NCBI GenBank assembly: GCA_963847595.1
Contig: CAWKAJ010000002.1
Location: 1,674,001-1,738,000 of the forward strand
Direction of reading: 5' to 3'
DNA: 64,000 nucleotides
Origin: JACWAE01 sp963847595
GTDB lineage: Bacteria > Chloroflexota > Dehalococcoidia > SZUA-161
Part shown: positions 1 to 8,586 of the stretch, in pieces
Position numbering within the stretch: position 1 is the stretch's first letter
Layout: each line of letters begins with the position of its first letter
Notes under the pieces: model-generated
What the model saw: only the letters and a program-made list of their open reading frames with translations
Database searches by the model: none
What the model was told of the DNA's origin: nothing
Position numbers and translations under genes: made by a program

Positions 1-427
1 GAATTGCCGCCGAGTTAGCAAACAGGAAAGCGCCGCCGATGGCTTGCACAACGCGGAAAACGATCAACTCGATGGCACCCGCAGGTCCTGTGCTCCACGT
101 AAGTGAGAGCAGTATGGACCCCACCGTGAAGATCAGAAAACCCAGGTTGTACATCCGCACCCGGCCGAACATGTCGCCGATACGTCCCACCGTCACCACC
201 AGCACGGCCAAGACCAGGGCGTAGCCCATAAGAAGCCAGAGCAGGTAAGCAGAACTGCTCGCCTCCAGCGGATTCAGTTTGATACCCCGGAAGATCGCCG
301 GGAGGGCAATCATGAGGCTTGATCCGTTGAGTGTAGCCATAAATACGCCAAGTGTCGTATTGGACAGAGCAATCCACTTGTAATTGTGGCCCACCGGCCG
401 CTGCTGGGCGGGCTTTAAATTAAACAC
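1..427 (-). CDS. MFS transporter, N-terminal part (runs off window)
   Basis: Reading the minus strand from a GTG at 425-427 gives an open frame of about 142 codons that continues past the left edge. It holds several hydrophobic helices and the MFS loop signature GRIGDMFGRVRMYN after the second helix, plus a stretch ending FRVVQAIGGAFLFANS, which is typical of drug:H+ antiporters of the DHA2/EmrB-QacA type. It is therefore an inner-membrane efflux protein; substrate unknown. A GGAG at 438-441 (minus strand) lies about 10 nt before the GTG. The N-terminus is otherwise uncertain because no ATG occurs before the first membrane helix. Confidence 0.8.
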   Translation of the reverse strand, partial: MFNLKPAQQRPVGHNYKWIALSNTTLGVFMATLNGSSLMIALPAIFRGIKLNPLEASSSAYLLWLLMGYALVLAVLVVTVGRIGDMFGRVRMYNLGFLIFTVGSILLSLTWSTGPAGAIELIVFRVVQAIGGAFLFANSAAI

Positions 428-665
428 GTGTTACATACTCCGATGGTCTTATCAGCGGAATACTTGGTCTGCGAATCGTTTCGATGACTGGCTCGAGACA
501 TCTCTCCTAGTGCTGAGTTCCCTTGAAGCAAAGCACCTGTCATCATCTTGCTCGGCTTATCCTCTCCGGGGTAGAACTAAGTGTAGCACAGACGGCCTGG
601 AAAGCCGTTCCCTGGTCATAGCTATCTGAGTCCTGAGAGTTGAAAAGGACATAACGGCTGGGTAC

Positions 666-1433
666 CTACTCCGCTCTGGTGCGGAACATCATGGTGCCGA
701 ATACTGTTCCCACAACAAACCAGGCAGCAAGTACCACGAGGGAGAGCCAGAGGTCGTGCCACACATATCCGTTCGAGATCAGGTCACGGACTCCGACTAT
801 AGCGTAGTCCACCGGGTTGATGTGCCTTACTGTGTTCAGCCAGCCAGGCAGCAGGGCAGCCGGCATCATCATCGACGAGAGGAACATCAGCGGCATAGTA
901 AGGAGGTTGGTGACTGCCATGACGGTCTCCTGTCGTTTGAGCAGAAGCGCCAGCCCGTTGGAGAAGGCAGCGAATCCCAGGCCGAGCAACGCGATCAGGA
1001 AGAAACTAAACACCACGCCGGGCGCGCCGGTTTTCAGGTGTACCCCCATAATTAGCGAGACGATAATGATTATCAGCGCTTGAATGAGAATCACCACCAC
1101 AGTGGCGATGACACGGCCTGCTATGACGGAGATGCGGGTCACCGGAGTGGCCAGCATCTTAGACAATATGCCGGTATCCATGTCCATCAGCATGCCAAAA
1201 CCTGCAAAGGCTGCGCCGAACAGCGCCATCATCACCAGCACACCCGGGGCAAAGTATTGCAGATAGCTGCCGCCGCCCGGGCCCAGCATACCGCCCAACG
1301 ACTTGAATATCTGTGTGAACAGCACCAGCCACAGTATGGGCTGGAACAGGCTCATAAATATAAACACGGGCATGCGAATCCTTGCCCTGAGATCGCGCAG
1401 GGTTATATACCAGGTATCCCTTAAGAGATTCAT
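666..1433 (-). CDS. ABC-2 type transporter permease
   Basis: 255-residue integral membrane protein with an N-terminal cytoplasmic segment followed by about six hydrophobic helices (about residues 20-45, 60-85, 108-132, 140-165, 172-195, 228-250). The layout and the conserved patch near LPGWLNTVRHINPVDY are typical of ABC-2 permeases of the DrrB/daunorubicin-exporter class. Its ATG overlaps the stop of the upstream ATPase gene by 4 nt (1430-1433), so the two are translationally coupled and should form one exporter. Substrate cannot be told from sequence; a drug or lipid is usual. Confidence 0.9.
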   Translation of the reverse strand: MNLLRDTWYITLRDLRARIRMPVFIFMSLFQPILWLVLFTQIFKSLGGMLGPGGGSYLQYFAPGVLVMMALFGAAFAGFGMLMDMDTGILSKMLATPVTRISVIAGRVIATVVVILIQALIIIIVSLIMGVHLKTGAPGVVFSFFLIALLGLGFAAFSNGLALLLKRQETVMAVTNLLTMPLMFLSSMMMPAALLPGWLNTVRHINPVDYAIVGVRDLISNGYVWHDLWLSLVVLAAWFVVGTVFGTMMFRTRAE

Positions 1434-2452
1434 TGTTGCCTCCTGTTGCGCATTCGTCGCATCTGAGCGAATGTGGTACGCGTGCCTTCCTGGGCGCGTA
1501 TTGTTTTGCCGGTGTACTTTAGAAACACATCGTCCAGCGAAGGTCTTGACATGGTTATCGTCTTGACCTCAATGCCCTGGCCCGAAAGGAGCTGCATTAT
1601 GTTGGGTATGGCAGATGCGCCGTCATTTACATAAACTGCCAGCTCACCGTCGGTCGGCTTCGTTCCGGTTACAAAAGGCTTGCCCGTGAGCAGCGCGTCG
1701 CTGCGCCTGATGAACTCCTTGCAGGCCTCGTCCCCGTCCTCGCAGGGAGTGACTGTAACTACGTCGCCGCCTATGGACTTCTTCAGCTCATCGGAAGTGC
1801 CCATGGCGATTATCTTGCCCAGGTCTATGATAGCTATGCGGTTTGCCAGACGGTCGGCTTCCTCCATGTAGTGGGTGGTCAGGAAAATCGTCATCCCCTT
1901 GGATTTGACCAGGTCGCGGATATACTCCCAGATGCTGGCCCTGGTCTGAGGGTCAAGCCCTGTAGTCGGTTCATCCAGAAAGAGTACCTCGGGCTGGTGG
2001 ATCAGCCCCATGGCCAGGTCGAGTCGCTTGCGCATGCCGCCGGAGTAGGTGGAGACCATCCTGTTCTCGGCGCCGGTCAAACCGACCAGGTCGAATATCT
2101 CCTTTATCCTCTCCTTGATGGTCTTGCCATCCAGCCTGTAGAAGTGGCCGTAAAGCGTCAGGTTCTCCTTGCCGGTGGCATGCTCGTCCACTCCGACATC
2201 CTGCGCAGTGTAGCCAATGCGCTTGCGTACCTCGGCCGCGTTCTTCGCCACATCCAATCCAGCCACCGTGGCGGTGCCCGAGGTGGGCAGGATGAGGGTG
2301 TTCAGCATCTTGATAGTGGTGGTCTTGCCGGCGCCGTTCGGACCCAGGAAGGCGAAGATCTCGCCACTGTTGACCTCGAAATCGATGCCGTCAACAGCCC
2401 TGATGTCGCCGGGGAAGACCTTGGTCAGTTGGTGAGTTTCGATCATTGCCAT
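1430..2452 (-). CDS. ABC transporter ATP-binding protein (DrrA-like)
   Basis: 340 residues. Walker A GPNGAGKTT at about 37-45, signature YSGGMRKRL, Walker B VLFLDEPTTGLDP and H-loop TTHYMEEADRL are all intact, followed by the C-terminal extension usual for DrrA/CcmA-type exporter ATPases. The start chosen is the ATG at 2450-2452, because a GAGGAG sits 9 nt upstream and the protein begins right at the ABC fold; the frame stays open upstream but there it runs over the PadR gene. It follows the PadR gene by 5 nt and overlaps the permease by 4 nt, giving a three-gene operon padR-like/ATPase/permease. Confidence 0.93.
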   Translation of the reverse strand: MAMIETHQLTKVFPGDIRAVDGIDFEVNSGEIFAFLGPNGAGKTTTIKMLNTLILPTSGTATVAGLDVAKNAAEVRKRIGYTAQDVGVDEHATGKENLTLYGHFYRLDGKTIKERIKEIFDLVGLTGAENRMVSTYSGGMRKRLDLAMGLIHQPEVLFLDEPTTGLDPQTRASIWEYIRDLVKSKGMTIFLTTHYMEEADRLANRIAIIDLGKIIAMGTSDELKKSIGGDVVTVTPCEDGDEACKEFIRRSDALLTGKPFVTGTKPTDGELAVYVNDGASAIPNIMQLLSGQGIEVKTITMSRPSLDDVFLKYTGKTIRAQEGTRTTFAQMRRMRNRRQQ

Positions 2453-2457
2453 ATCTT

Positions 2458-3003
2458 TCACTCCTCTTTTGTTTGAGATCGCTCTTGTATTTGCCTGGTG
2501 AACTTTTCGACCCATTCCAGTTCTGCCTGCATCACCATCAGGCCCAGTTCGAACATGGCGTCTACGAAATAGGGATGAGACTGCAGATTGCTCTCGAGAA
2601 CTGTCCTCAGGATTTCCCTCTTCTCTGTCAGATGCTTGCGGTACTGGCTCAGTGCGGTGAGCGCTTCCTCGGTCGAGAGGGAGGGGAGGTTGGCCAGCCC
2701 CAGCATCAGGGGGCGGGGGCTCGGTTGCGGCACCGAGAGCACCTCGATAATGGCGGCGTGAAATGCCTCCTGCCCAGTTTTTGTAGCATGGTATACCTTG
2801 CGCGCCGGGCCGCGCTCGGTCTTCTCCAGTCGCCCTTCGATAAATCCACCCTTTTCCAGTTTCTTGAGCAGGAAGTAGATGGAGGAGAAACCGACCTCGG
2901 TCCACCTCCTCATGCCGCGTTCCTCGATGACCTGCTCAATCTCGTAGCCGTGTCGGGGCTGCTGGGCGACCAGACTCAGGACAGCCAGTTCAGCGTTCGT
3001 CAT
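2458..3003 (-). CDS. PadR family transcriptional regulator
   Basis: 181 residues. The N-terminal winged helix has the PadR hallmark pattern (LAVLSLVAQQPRHGYEI, then GFSSIYFLLKKLEKGGFI), and the C-terminal half is helical, as in PadR-s2 regulators with a dimerising helical domain. It is the first gene of an operon with an ABC exporter, the classic arrangement for a local repressor of a drug-efflux pump that releases DNA when it binds the exported compound. A short perfect palindrome lies just before its start codon and could be its own operator. Confidence 0.9.
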   Translation of the reverse strand: MTNAELAVLSLVAQQPRHGYEIEQVIEERGMRRWTEVGFSSIYFLLKKLEKGGFIEGRLEKTERGPARKVYHATKTGQEAFHAAIIEVLSVPQPSPRPLMLGLANLPSLSTEEALTALSQYRKHLTEKREILRTVLESNLQSHPYFVDAMFELGLMVMQAELEWVEKFTRQIQERSQTKEE

Positions 3004-3023
3004 TATGTACTCTATACCTATAA

Positions 3024-3033
3024 TACTATAGTA
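3024..3033 (-). promoter_or_regulatory. palindrome upstream of the padR-ABC operon (putative operator)
   Basis: TACTATAGTA is a perfect 10-bp palindrome about 20 bp upstream of the PadR start, inside an AT-rich stretch that looks like the promoter. Autorepression through such a site is common for PadR operons, but the sequence alone does not prove binding. A second inverted repeat (ATCTAAA at 3092-3098, TTTAGAT at 3111-3117) lies further upstream. Confidence 0.35.
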
Positions 3034-3207
3034 CTATGATACCTCTTCTTGGTCGTTTGTCAAGAGGGGTTAATCAGCCGGGTGCTCTCAAATCTAAAAA
3101 TAAAGCACGCTTTAGATATGTTTCTATACATCACGATATATCTTAACGTATCGGTAGGGATTTGTCAATAGGCGGGGAGGCTAAGGTGGCCCGTGGAGCT
3201 TGGCACA

Positions 3208-3870
3208 TTACTTTGGCTCAGTGCGCCATTTGGCCATGAACTTGGCCATGTCTACGCCCAGGCTGGCTATGTGCTGGGCGCCGGCATTATAAATCTCCTG
3301 CCAGGGCAGGTCATCGTAGCTCCCGTGATATTTGAGATACTCCACATGCTGCCTGCCGTCTTTGCTGCGACTGGGCAACTTGGCGTCGTGCTCGCCGTCG
3401 AACTCTACCGGGATGAAACCGTTATCCTGGCACAGCCCCAGGTCGTAGGCCGGTGTGGCGATCACCCATTTGCCGTCAAGGTAAATCTCCGCGAAACCGT
3501 GGTAAACCAGTATGTTGCTGCCGCACATCATTTCCAGGAACCTCTGCGACAGGATATGGTTCCTGATGTCGGCGAACCCGAAGCGGGCGGGGATTCCCAG
3601 GGCCCGGCACATGGCAACGAGGACGGCTGCTTTCTGAAAGCACAAGCCGTAGCCTCTTTTCAGGGTGGCGCTGGCGATGCTGTATTCGTAGCGATCGGCC
3701 GAATCGTAGGGGTTGTACTTTATGTTGTCCCTCACGAAATAGAACAGGGCTATAGCCTTTTCCTTGTCTGTTTTCAGCCCCTTGGTCAGGGCCCGTGCCT
3801 TCCTTTTTATGGCTGGGGAATCGTAGTCGATGACCTCTGTGCATTTTAAGTATTTATCCATTTCACTCAT
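3208..3870 (-). CDS. transglutaminase-like (papain-fold) protein
   Basis: 220 residues with the transglutaminase-core triad in the right order and spacing: Cys77 in YGLCFQKA, His124 in VYHGFAEIYLDGKW, Asp143 in TPAYDLG. The domain fills most of the protein; there is no signal peptide or membrane helix, so it is probably cytoplasmic. Bacterial members of this family are usually peptidases or amidases rather than protein cross-linkers; the actual substrate is unknown. It stands alone between the ABC operon and the divergent CoA-transferase gene. Confidence 0.85.
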   Translation of the reverse strand: MSEMDKYLKCTEVIDYDSPAIKRKARALTKGLKTDKEKAIALFYFVRDNIKYNPYDSADRYEYSIASATLKRGYGLCFQKAAVLVAMCRALGIPARFGFADIRNHILSQRFLEMMCGSNILVYHGFAEIYLDGKWVIATPAYDLGLCQDNGFIPVEFDGEHDAKLPSRSKDGRQHVEYLKYHGSYDDLPWQEIYNAGAQHIASLGVDMAKFMAKWRTEPK

Positions 3871-3961
3871 CGTAACCGTCCTGTTGCATAGGTTTCATCA
3901 GGTCTCCCTCTACTGTAGAGATGATATACCCTTCGCTCTCCGCCAGTCAAACGCAGTCGGG

Positions 3962-3991
3962 TTGACAAGTACGTTGCAGGTATGGCAATAT
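3962..3991 (+). promoter_or_regulatory. putative sigma-70-like promoter of the fused CoA-transferase
   Basis: TTGACA (3962-3967) matches the -35 consensus and CAATAT (3986-3991) sits 18 bp downstream as a weak -10. The gene starts 48 bp later behind the ribosome site GAGGAGGG (4027-4034). Confidence 0.4.
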
Positions 3992-4039
3992 GCGCCCACC
4001 GGTGATTGTAACTTAGCCTTTTGCCGAGGAGGGCGTTAG

Positions 4040-5521
4040 ATGCTGAATAAGGTATTGAAAAGTTTCGATGAGGCGGTGGCAGACATACCCGACGGCGCAA
4101 CCATAGCCACGGAATCGTGGGGCATCCCTGCTGCCGCCCAAAACTTAGTGGCTGCTGTCAAGAGGAAAGGCGTAAAGGACATCACTCTGGTGACTCACAA
4201 CTTCGTCCCTATCGTCCTCGGGGAGGATGAGACCTGCTTCCCGTCGGCGCTGCTCCCTCAACTTAAGAAATTGATAACGGCTGTGGTGGGTATCCAGCAG
4301 CTTGGCGCCGGGGCTTTTGTCAAGGAGTATATCGAAAAGGGACTGGAGGTAGAACTGTCCACTCACGGCACTATGGCGGCGAGGCTGTATTCCGGCGCTG
4401 CTGGCCTAGGCGGTTTCTACAACCCTGTGGGCGTGGGCACTGTTATAGCGGAGGGGAAAGAGACGAAGATAATAGATGGCAAGGAGTACATATTTGAGAA
4501 GCCGATAAAGCCCGATTATGCGTTTGTCAGGGCACATAAGGCGGACAGGCTGGGCAATCTGGTATTCAAAGGTATCTTCAGGGGAGACCAGCCTTTAATG
4601 GCTATGGCGGCGAAGGTAACCATCGCCGAGGTGGATGAGATAGTGGAAGTAGGAGAATTAGACGCTGAACAGATAGTGGTGCCGGGGATATTCGTAGACC
4701 GCATCGTGAGAATCCCCGAGGACGGTATTGGCACTCATAGGAAACAGAAGGCCCTGATAGGCAGGATAGGCGAGATCGAAATCGCGCGCAAGATGCTGTT
4801 CCGGAGCAAATGCGTTGAGGGTAAACCTAGGGTTGAGGAATCGAAGGGCGGTAAATTCAAGCAGAGGCTGGACAGGGATACCATCGCCATGAGGGCGGCC
4901 AAGGAGTTGAAAGCCGGCGACTACGCCAATCTTGGTGTGGGCATACCGAACCTGTGCGCGCTTTATGTGCCGGAGGGCGTAATCTTCCAGTCGGAGAACG
5001 GTGCTGTAGCTTATGGACCCCTGGTTACGGAGGATGAGATACAGAGGGCGGAGTTCCATTATGTCGATTCGGGGGGAAGGTTCTTCACCCTGGTGCCGGG
5101 CACGGCGTTCTTCGATGTGATGATATCATTCCTTATGATCAGGGGCAAGCGCCTGGTGACCGTGCTGGGCGGCCTGCAGGTCTCGGAGAAGGGAGATTTA
5201 GCGAACTGGAACACGGGCGGTGATGCGCTGGGCGGCACCATCGGCGGAGGAATGGACCTGGCGGTGGGAGCGAAGCGGGTGATAATCACCATGGAGCACA
5301 CCACCAAGGACGGCAAGCCCAAGATAGTGAAGAAATGTTCTTATCCTCTGACTGCCAAGGAGTGCGTTGATTTGATTGTTACCGACCTGGCTGTTATCGA
5401 AGTTACTCCGAAGGGGCTGGTGCTCAAAGAGGTCGCCCCCGGCTGGACCGCCAAAGAAATCCAATCCCTCACCGAGCCCAAGCTCAAGATAGCGAAAGAT
5501 TTGAAAGAGATGGAGCTGTAA
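4040..5521 (+). CDS. CoA-transferase, alpha and beta subunits fused
   Basis: 493 residues. The first part (about 1-265) matches the alpha subunit of family I CoA-transferases; the second (about 275-493) matches the beta subunit and carries the catalytic glutamate, Glu319, in the motif SENGAVAYGP, followed by a glycine-rich GGDALGGTIGGGMDLAVGAK segment. Such enzymes move CoA between acyl-CoA and a carboxylic acid through a glutamyl-CoA thioester. A close relative is encoded as two separate genes at 10063-11530, so this looks like a fusion of that pair. Neighbouring ligase and thiolase genes point to use of 3-oxoacids or other short or aromatic acids; the exact substrate is unknown. Confidence 0.9.
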   Translation: MLNKVLKSFDEAVADIPDGATIATESWGIPAAAQNLVAAVKRKGVKDITLVTHNFVPIVLGEDETCFPSALLPQLKKLITAVVGIQQLGAGAFVKEYIEKGLEVELSTHGTMAARLYSGAAGLGGFYNPVGVGTVIAEGKETKIIDGKEYIFEKPIKPDYAFVRAHKADRLGNLVFKGIFRGDQPLMAMAAKVTIAEVDEIVEVGELDAEQIVVPGIFVDRIVRIPEDGIGTHRKQKALIGRIGEIEIARKMLFRSKCVEGKPRVEESKGGKFKQRLDRDTIAMRAAKELKAGDYANLGVGIPNLCALYVPEGVIFQSENGAVAYGPLVTEDEIQRAEFHYVDSGGRFFTLVPGTAFFDVMISFLMIRGKRLVTVLGGLQVSEKGDLANWNTGGDALGGTIGGGMDLAVGAKRVIITMEHTTKDGKPKIVKKCSYPLTAKECVDLIVTDLAVIEVTPKGLVLKEVAPGWTAKEIQSLTEPKLKIAKDLKEMEL

Positions 5522-5541
5522 GAAGGGGTGTGCGTCTTAGA

Positions 5542-5569
5542 GTAGGGGCGGTTCGCGAACCGCCCCTAC
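5542..5569. repeat. dispersed 28-bp palindrome, copy 1
   Basis: Perfect 28-bp palindrome with outer arms GTAGGGGC/GCCCCTAC and inner arm GGTTCG/CGAACC, starting 21 nt after the CoA-transferase stop codon. Further copies with the same outer arms but different, still self-complementary inner arms are at 5625, 7143, 11535, 32165, 44432 and 49422. Confidence 0.85.
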
Positions 5570-5581
5570 ATTTTGTCAAGA

Positions 5582-5712
5582 GTGAAACGAAAATATGTCC
5601 GAAGCCTGGCGAAAGATGATTTGTGTAGGGGCACGGTGCACCGTGCCCCTACGTGCTTATCCGACGTGAAATGCAAGTCTATCCGGAGCCTGGCGAAAGA
5701 TGATGCCCCTAC
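5582..5712. repeat. tandem imperfect repeat with embedded palindrome copy 2
   Basis: A unit beginning GTGAAA and ending AGCCTGGCGAAAGATGAT occurs at about 5582-5620 and again at about 5667-5704. Between them lies a full 28-bp palindrome (5625-5652, outer arms GTAGGGGC/GCCCCTAC, inner arm ACGGTG/CACCGT). The second unit is followed only by the right half GCCCCTAC (5705-5711 region). This looks like a partial tandem duplication of a repeat element between converging genes. Confidence 0.7.
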
Positions 5713-7115
5713 TCTGTTGTATTCAGAAACTCGTAACGGTCGGCCAGCCCGGCCAGCGCCCTGATGGCATCGTCGGGGTTGGAGAAGATGGCCCCTTTGC
5801 CTATCTGCTCCAGCTTCTCCGACAGGTATCTGGCTCGTGTGTCGTACAGCCAGCCCTCGCAGAAACAGAAGGCCAGCGGCTTGTCGGGGAAGGCGTCTGC
5901 AAGCTCCGTGATAACTTGGGTGATGGGCGGCGTGAGTTGCTCGAACCACGCTCCGCCGAAAAAAAGCAAGCCATTGACCTTAAGGTCTTTCAACACTTCG
6001 GTCACCAACGCCTGGAACGTCTCAGCGAGAGGTCGCGGCGCCAGCATTACAATGGGCCAGGTGTCCAGAGGATTGCCCACCTTGTGCCATGATGGCGACA
6101 TAGCCTTCAACCTGCGCTTGGTCTGGGTGGATAGTTCTACCACCTCCAGGTTGTACTCAGCGCAGGCATCCATGCTCATAATGCCTATACCCCCGCTGCC
6201 AGTGGCAATGGCGATGCCCCTGCCTCGCATCAATGGCAGATACAGGAAAGCCCTGACCAGGTCGCCCAGCTCATCGAGGCTCCGGGCGCGAATGATGCCG
6301 CACTGCTTGAAAACGGCGTCCCATACTGCGTCATCGCCGATGAGAGAGGCTGTGTGGGACTGCGCGGCATGTGCCGCCCGCTCGCTTCTGCCTGTTTTCA
6401 TAGCCAGCACGGGCTTCACCCTTGCTACGCGCTGCACTACCTCTTTGAACCTCTTGCCGTCGTTAATGCCCTCGATATGCAATACGATGATTTTAACTTC
6501 GGGGTCTCGCTCGAAATATTCCAGAGCATCTGCGATATTCACATCGCAGGTGTTGCCCACATCTATGCCTTTTCCGATGAGCCTCAGCCTGCCGATGGTG
6601 CCGAAGAATAAACCTGACTGCGAGACAACCCCCACCGGCCACTTTCTCATGTCCGTCTGCTTGAGGAATGCCGTGCTGAAGTTGATGTAAGCGTTTGCTG
6701 AGCCAAAGGTGTTGGGCCCCAGAACCCTCACACCGCCCTTGAGTGCTGCCTCGACTACCCTCTGCTGCAGCCTCTTGCCCTCCTCGTCCTCGGCTTCAGC
6801 GAAGCCCTGTCCCACCACTATGGCTGCTCTAATCCCCTTCTCTCCGCACTGCTTCACGATGTCCGGGACCACCGTACGAGAGGTCAAAATCACGGCGAGG
6901 TCAACCTCTCCTTGTATCTCTTTGAGACTGGGGTAGCATTTCCGGCCCAGGATTTCAGAGTAGTTGGGGTTCACAGGGTAGACCTTGCCCCGGTAGCCGC
7001 TTTGAGCGAGGTTTTCCACCAGGTTGAAGGCAAGCTCGCCAGCGTTGGGGTTGGCTCCCACGACCGCTACGGATTTGGGTTCGAAGAAGGGCTTGAGCTG
7101 AGCAACAACATCCAT
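5709..7115 (-). CDS. ADP-forming acyl-CoA ligase, alpha (CoA-binding) chain
   Basis: 468 residues from the ATG at 7113-7115. It has an N-terminal Rossmann CoA-binding domain (SVAVVGANPNAG, VYPVNP), a middle succinyl-CoA-ligase-like domain, and the phospho-histidine region AAQSHTASLIGDD. This is the alpha-chain layout of NDP-forming acetyl/acyl-CoA synthetases; the ATP-grasp beta domain is missing, so a separate beta chain elsewhere would be needed. Such enzymes make ATP from acyl-CoA (or the reverse). It lies opposite to the CoA-transferase genes. The frame extends 14 codons upstream, but that stretch runs into a dispersed palindrome, so the internal start is preferred; neither start has a clear ribosome site. 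Confidence 0.85.
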   Translation of the reverse strand: MDVVAQLKPFFEPKSVAVVGANPNAGELAFNLVENLAQSGYRGKVYPVNPNYSEILGRKCYPSLKEIQGEVDLAVILTSRTVVPDIVKQCGEKGIRAAIVVGQGFAEAEDEEGKRLQQRVVEAALKGGVRVLGPNTFGSANAYINFSTAFLKQTDMRKWPVGVVSQSGLFFGTIGRLRLIGKGIDVGNTCDVNIADALEYFERDPEVKIIVLHIEGINDGKRFKEVVQRVARVKPVLAMKTGRSERAAHAAQSHTASLIGDDAVWDAVFKQCGIIRARSLDELGDLVRAFLYLPLMRGRGIAIATGSGGIGIMSMDACAEYNLEVVELSTQTKRRLKAMSPSWHKVGNPLDTWPIVMLAPRPLAETFQALVTEVLKDLKVNGLLFFGGAWFEQLTPPITQVITELADAFPDKPLAFCFCEGWLYDTRARYLSEKLEQIGKGAIFSNPDDAIRALAGLADRYEFLNTTE

Positions 7116-7142
7116 TTCTTTGAAGCAGATGTTACACACCTT

Positions 7143-7170
7143 GTAGGGGCAATTCATGAATTGCCCCTAC
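7143..7170. repeat. dispersed 28-bp palindrome, copy 3
   Basis: Perfect 28-bp palindrome: outer arms GTAGGGGC/GCCCCTAC, inner arms AATTCA/TGAATT. It lies just upstream of the ligase gene. The outer arms equal copies 1 and 2 while the inner arms differ yet still pair. Confidence 0.85.
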
Positions 7171-7212
7171 GCTTCTTTATTCTAGCCTTTTCGGCTTTCC
7201 AAGTCCAGATAC

Positions 7213-8498
7213 CGCATTGACTCATAATTATTGTTACCGAAAGTGGTATCGTTGCGTCAAAATTAGTGTTACCGAAGGAGGTAAGGGTGACACGACGCAG
7301 CATTATAGAATATACACAGGCACTCCAAAGCAGATATTTTCGGTCATCAAGAGAAGATAAGGGCAGAATGTTGGATGAATTTACACAGGTTACGGGCTTG
7401 CACCGCAAGGCGGCTATCAGGTTATTGAATCGGCTAAGCCAGCCCAGGGCAAGCAAGCGACGTGGTCGGCCATGTAAATATGGTACAGAAGTTACCGGAG
7501 CGCTGAAAGCGATCTGGGAGGCTAGTGACCGTTTGTGCTCCAAGCGATTGCAACCCTTCATACCAGACATGGTAAAGGTGCTTAGGCAGCATAATGAGCA
7601 GCACATAGATGCTTCTACGGAAGCACAACTCTGCCAGATGAGCCCGTCCACCATTGACAGGCTGCTGCGACCCTGGCGCCAAGCGGGAGGTCGAAGTTCA
7701 CTGAGTACTACCAGACCAGGGTGCTTGCTCAAGAGCGCCATACCCATCAGGACCTTTGCCGATTGGCAGGAGAACAAGCCTGGTTTCATGGAAACAGACC
7801 TGGTAGCTCATTGTGGTGAGAGTACCGAGGGCTTTTACCTGAACACCCTCTGTGCTGTGGACGTAGCCAGCGGCTGGACGGAATGCCTGCCGGTGTGGGG
7901 TAAAGGTCAGTTTCGGGTGCGTCAGGCGGTACACCGGATGCGGCAGCGTCTTCCTTTCCCACTCCTGGGTGTGGACTCGGACAATGGCAGTGAATTCATC
8001 AACCAGTACTTTTATACCTATTGTCTCCAGGAGAAGATCACCTTTACCCGCTCTCGCTCTTACAAAAAGAACGACAGTTGCCACGTAGAGCAGAAAAACG
8101 GGAATGTGGTGCGCCGCCTGGTGGGATACGACCGCTACGCCTCGAAATCTGCCTTCGAATGTCTGGAAAGGACTTATAGCCTGGTTCGGTTGTACCAGAA
8201 CTTCTTTCAGCCCACGATGAAGCTAATAAGTAAGGCCAGGCATGGGGCCAAAGTATACAAGCTCTATGAGACTGCGCGGACACCGCACCAGCGTTTACTG
8301 CAATCGGGTGTACTAACTGAGGCTAATCGGGCTGAACTGGCAGCCATTTATCACGGATTGAACCCCGTACTGCTTTTGAAACAGATAAACTCAACTCTGG
8401 AGCAGCTGTGGCGGCTGTCTGAGCGCACGCCAGTTCGGTAACCGCAATTATGAAGCAATATGGAGGTCTTCGGTAACAGTTTAATTTGACGCAATACG
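7213..8498 (+). mobile_element. complete insertion sequence, 1286 bp, copy 1
   Basis: The element starts CGCATTGA and ends CAATACG, and is flanked by a 5-bp direct repeat GATAC (7208-7212 and 8499-8503), a target-site duplication. Each end carries two tandem copies of a roughly 30-bp unit containing TTGNGTCA-like and GTTACCGAA segments, and the two ends are inverted relative to each other. A second copy of exactly the same length is at 58052-59337. One transposase gene fills the element. It lies between the acyl-CoA ligase and thiolase genes and may have separated the thiolase from its original promoter. Confidence 0.95.
7287..8441 (+). CDS. DDE (rve-type) transposase of the 1286-bp IS
   Basis: 384 residues. 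N-terminal helix-turn-helix region (about 1-110), then an integrase-core domain with the acidic triad: first Asp in METDLVAH, second in GVDSDNGSEF, Glu in CHVEQKNG. The start is the GTG at 7287, because AAGGAGGT (7274-7281) sits at the right distance; upstream codons are part of the inverted repeat. The ribosome site is thus built into the terminal repeat. The other copy differs by at least two residues (Gly to Asp near residue 36, Arg to His near 220). IS family not assigned with certainty. Confidence 0.92.
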   Translation: MTRRSIIEYTQALQSRYFRSSREDKGRMLDEFTQVTGLHRKAAIRLLNRLSQPRASKRRGRPCKYGTEVTGALKAIWEASDRLCSKRLQPFIPDMVKVLRQHNEQHIDASTEAQLCQMSPSTIDRLLRPWRQAGGRSSLSTTRPGCLLKSAIPIRTFADWQENKPGFMETDLVAHCGESTEGFYLNTLCAVDVASGWTECLPVWGKGQFRVRQAVHRMRQRLPFPLLGVDSDNGSEFINQYFYTYCLQEKITFTRSRSYKKNDSCHVEQKNGNVVRRLVGYDRYASKSAFECLERTYSLVRLYQNFFQPTMKLISKARHGAKVYKLYETARTPHQRLLQSGVLTEANRAELAAIYHGLNPVLLLKQINSTLEQLWRLSERTPVR

Positions 8499-8586
8499 GA
8501 TACCGCCGTTCAGCGAAATCCTACTATCGTTGTGATATGATATTAGAAGCACCCCCTGAAAATCCCGATAGAATGGAGTAACAAAG

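Noticed and set aside
2453..2905. Extended N-terminus of the ABC ATPase
   Set aside because: The upstream part lies wholly over the PadR gene in another frame and has no ABC-family sequence; the internal ATG has a proper ribosome site.
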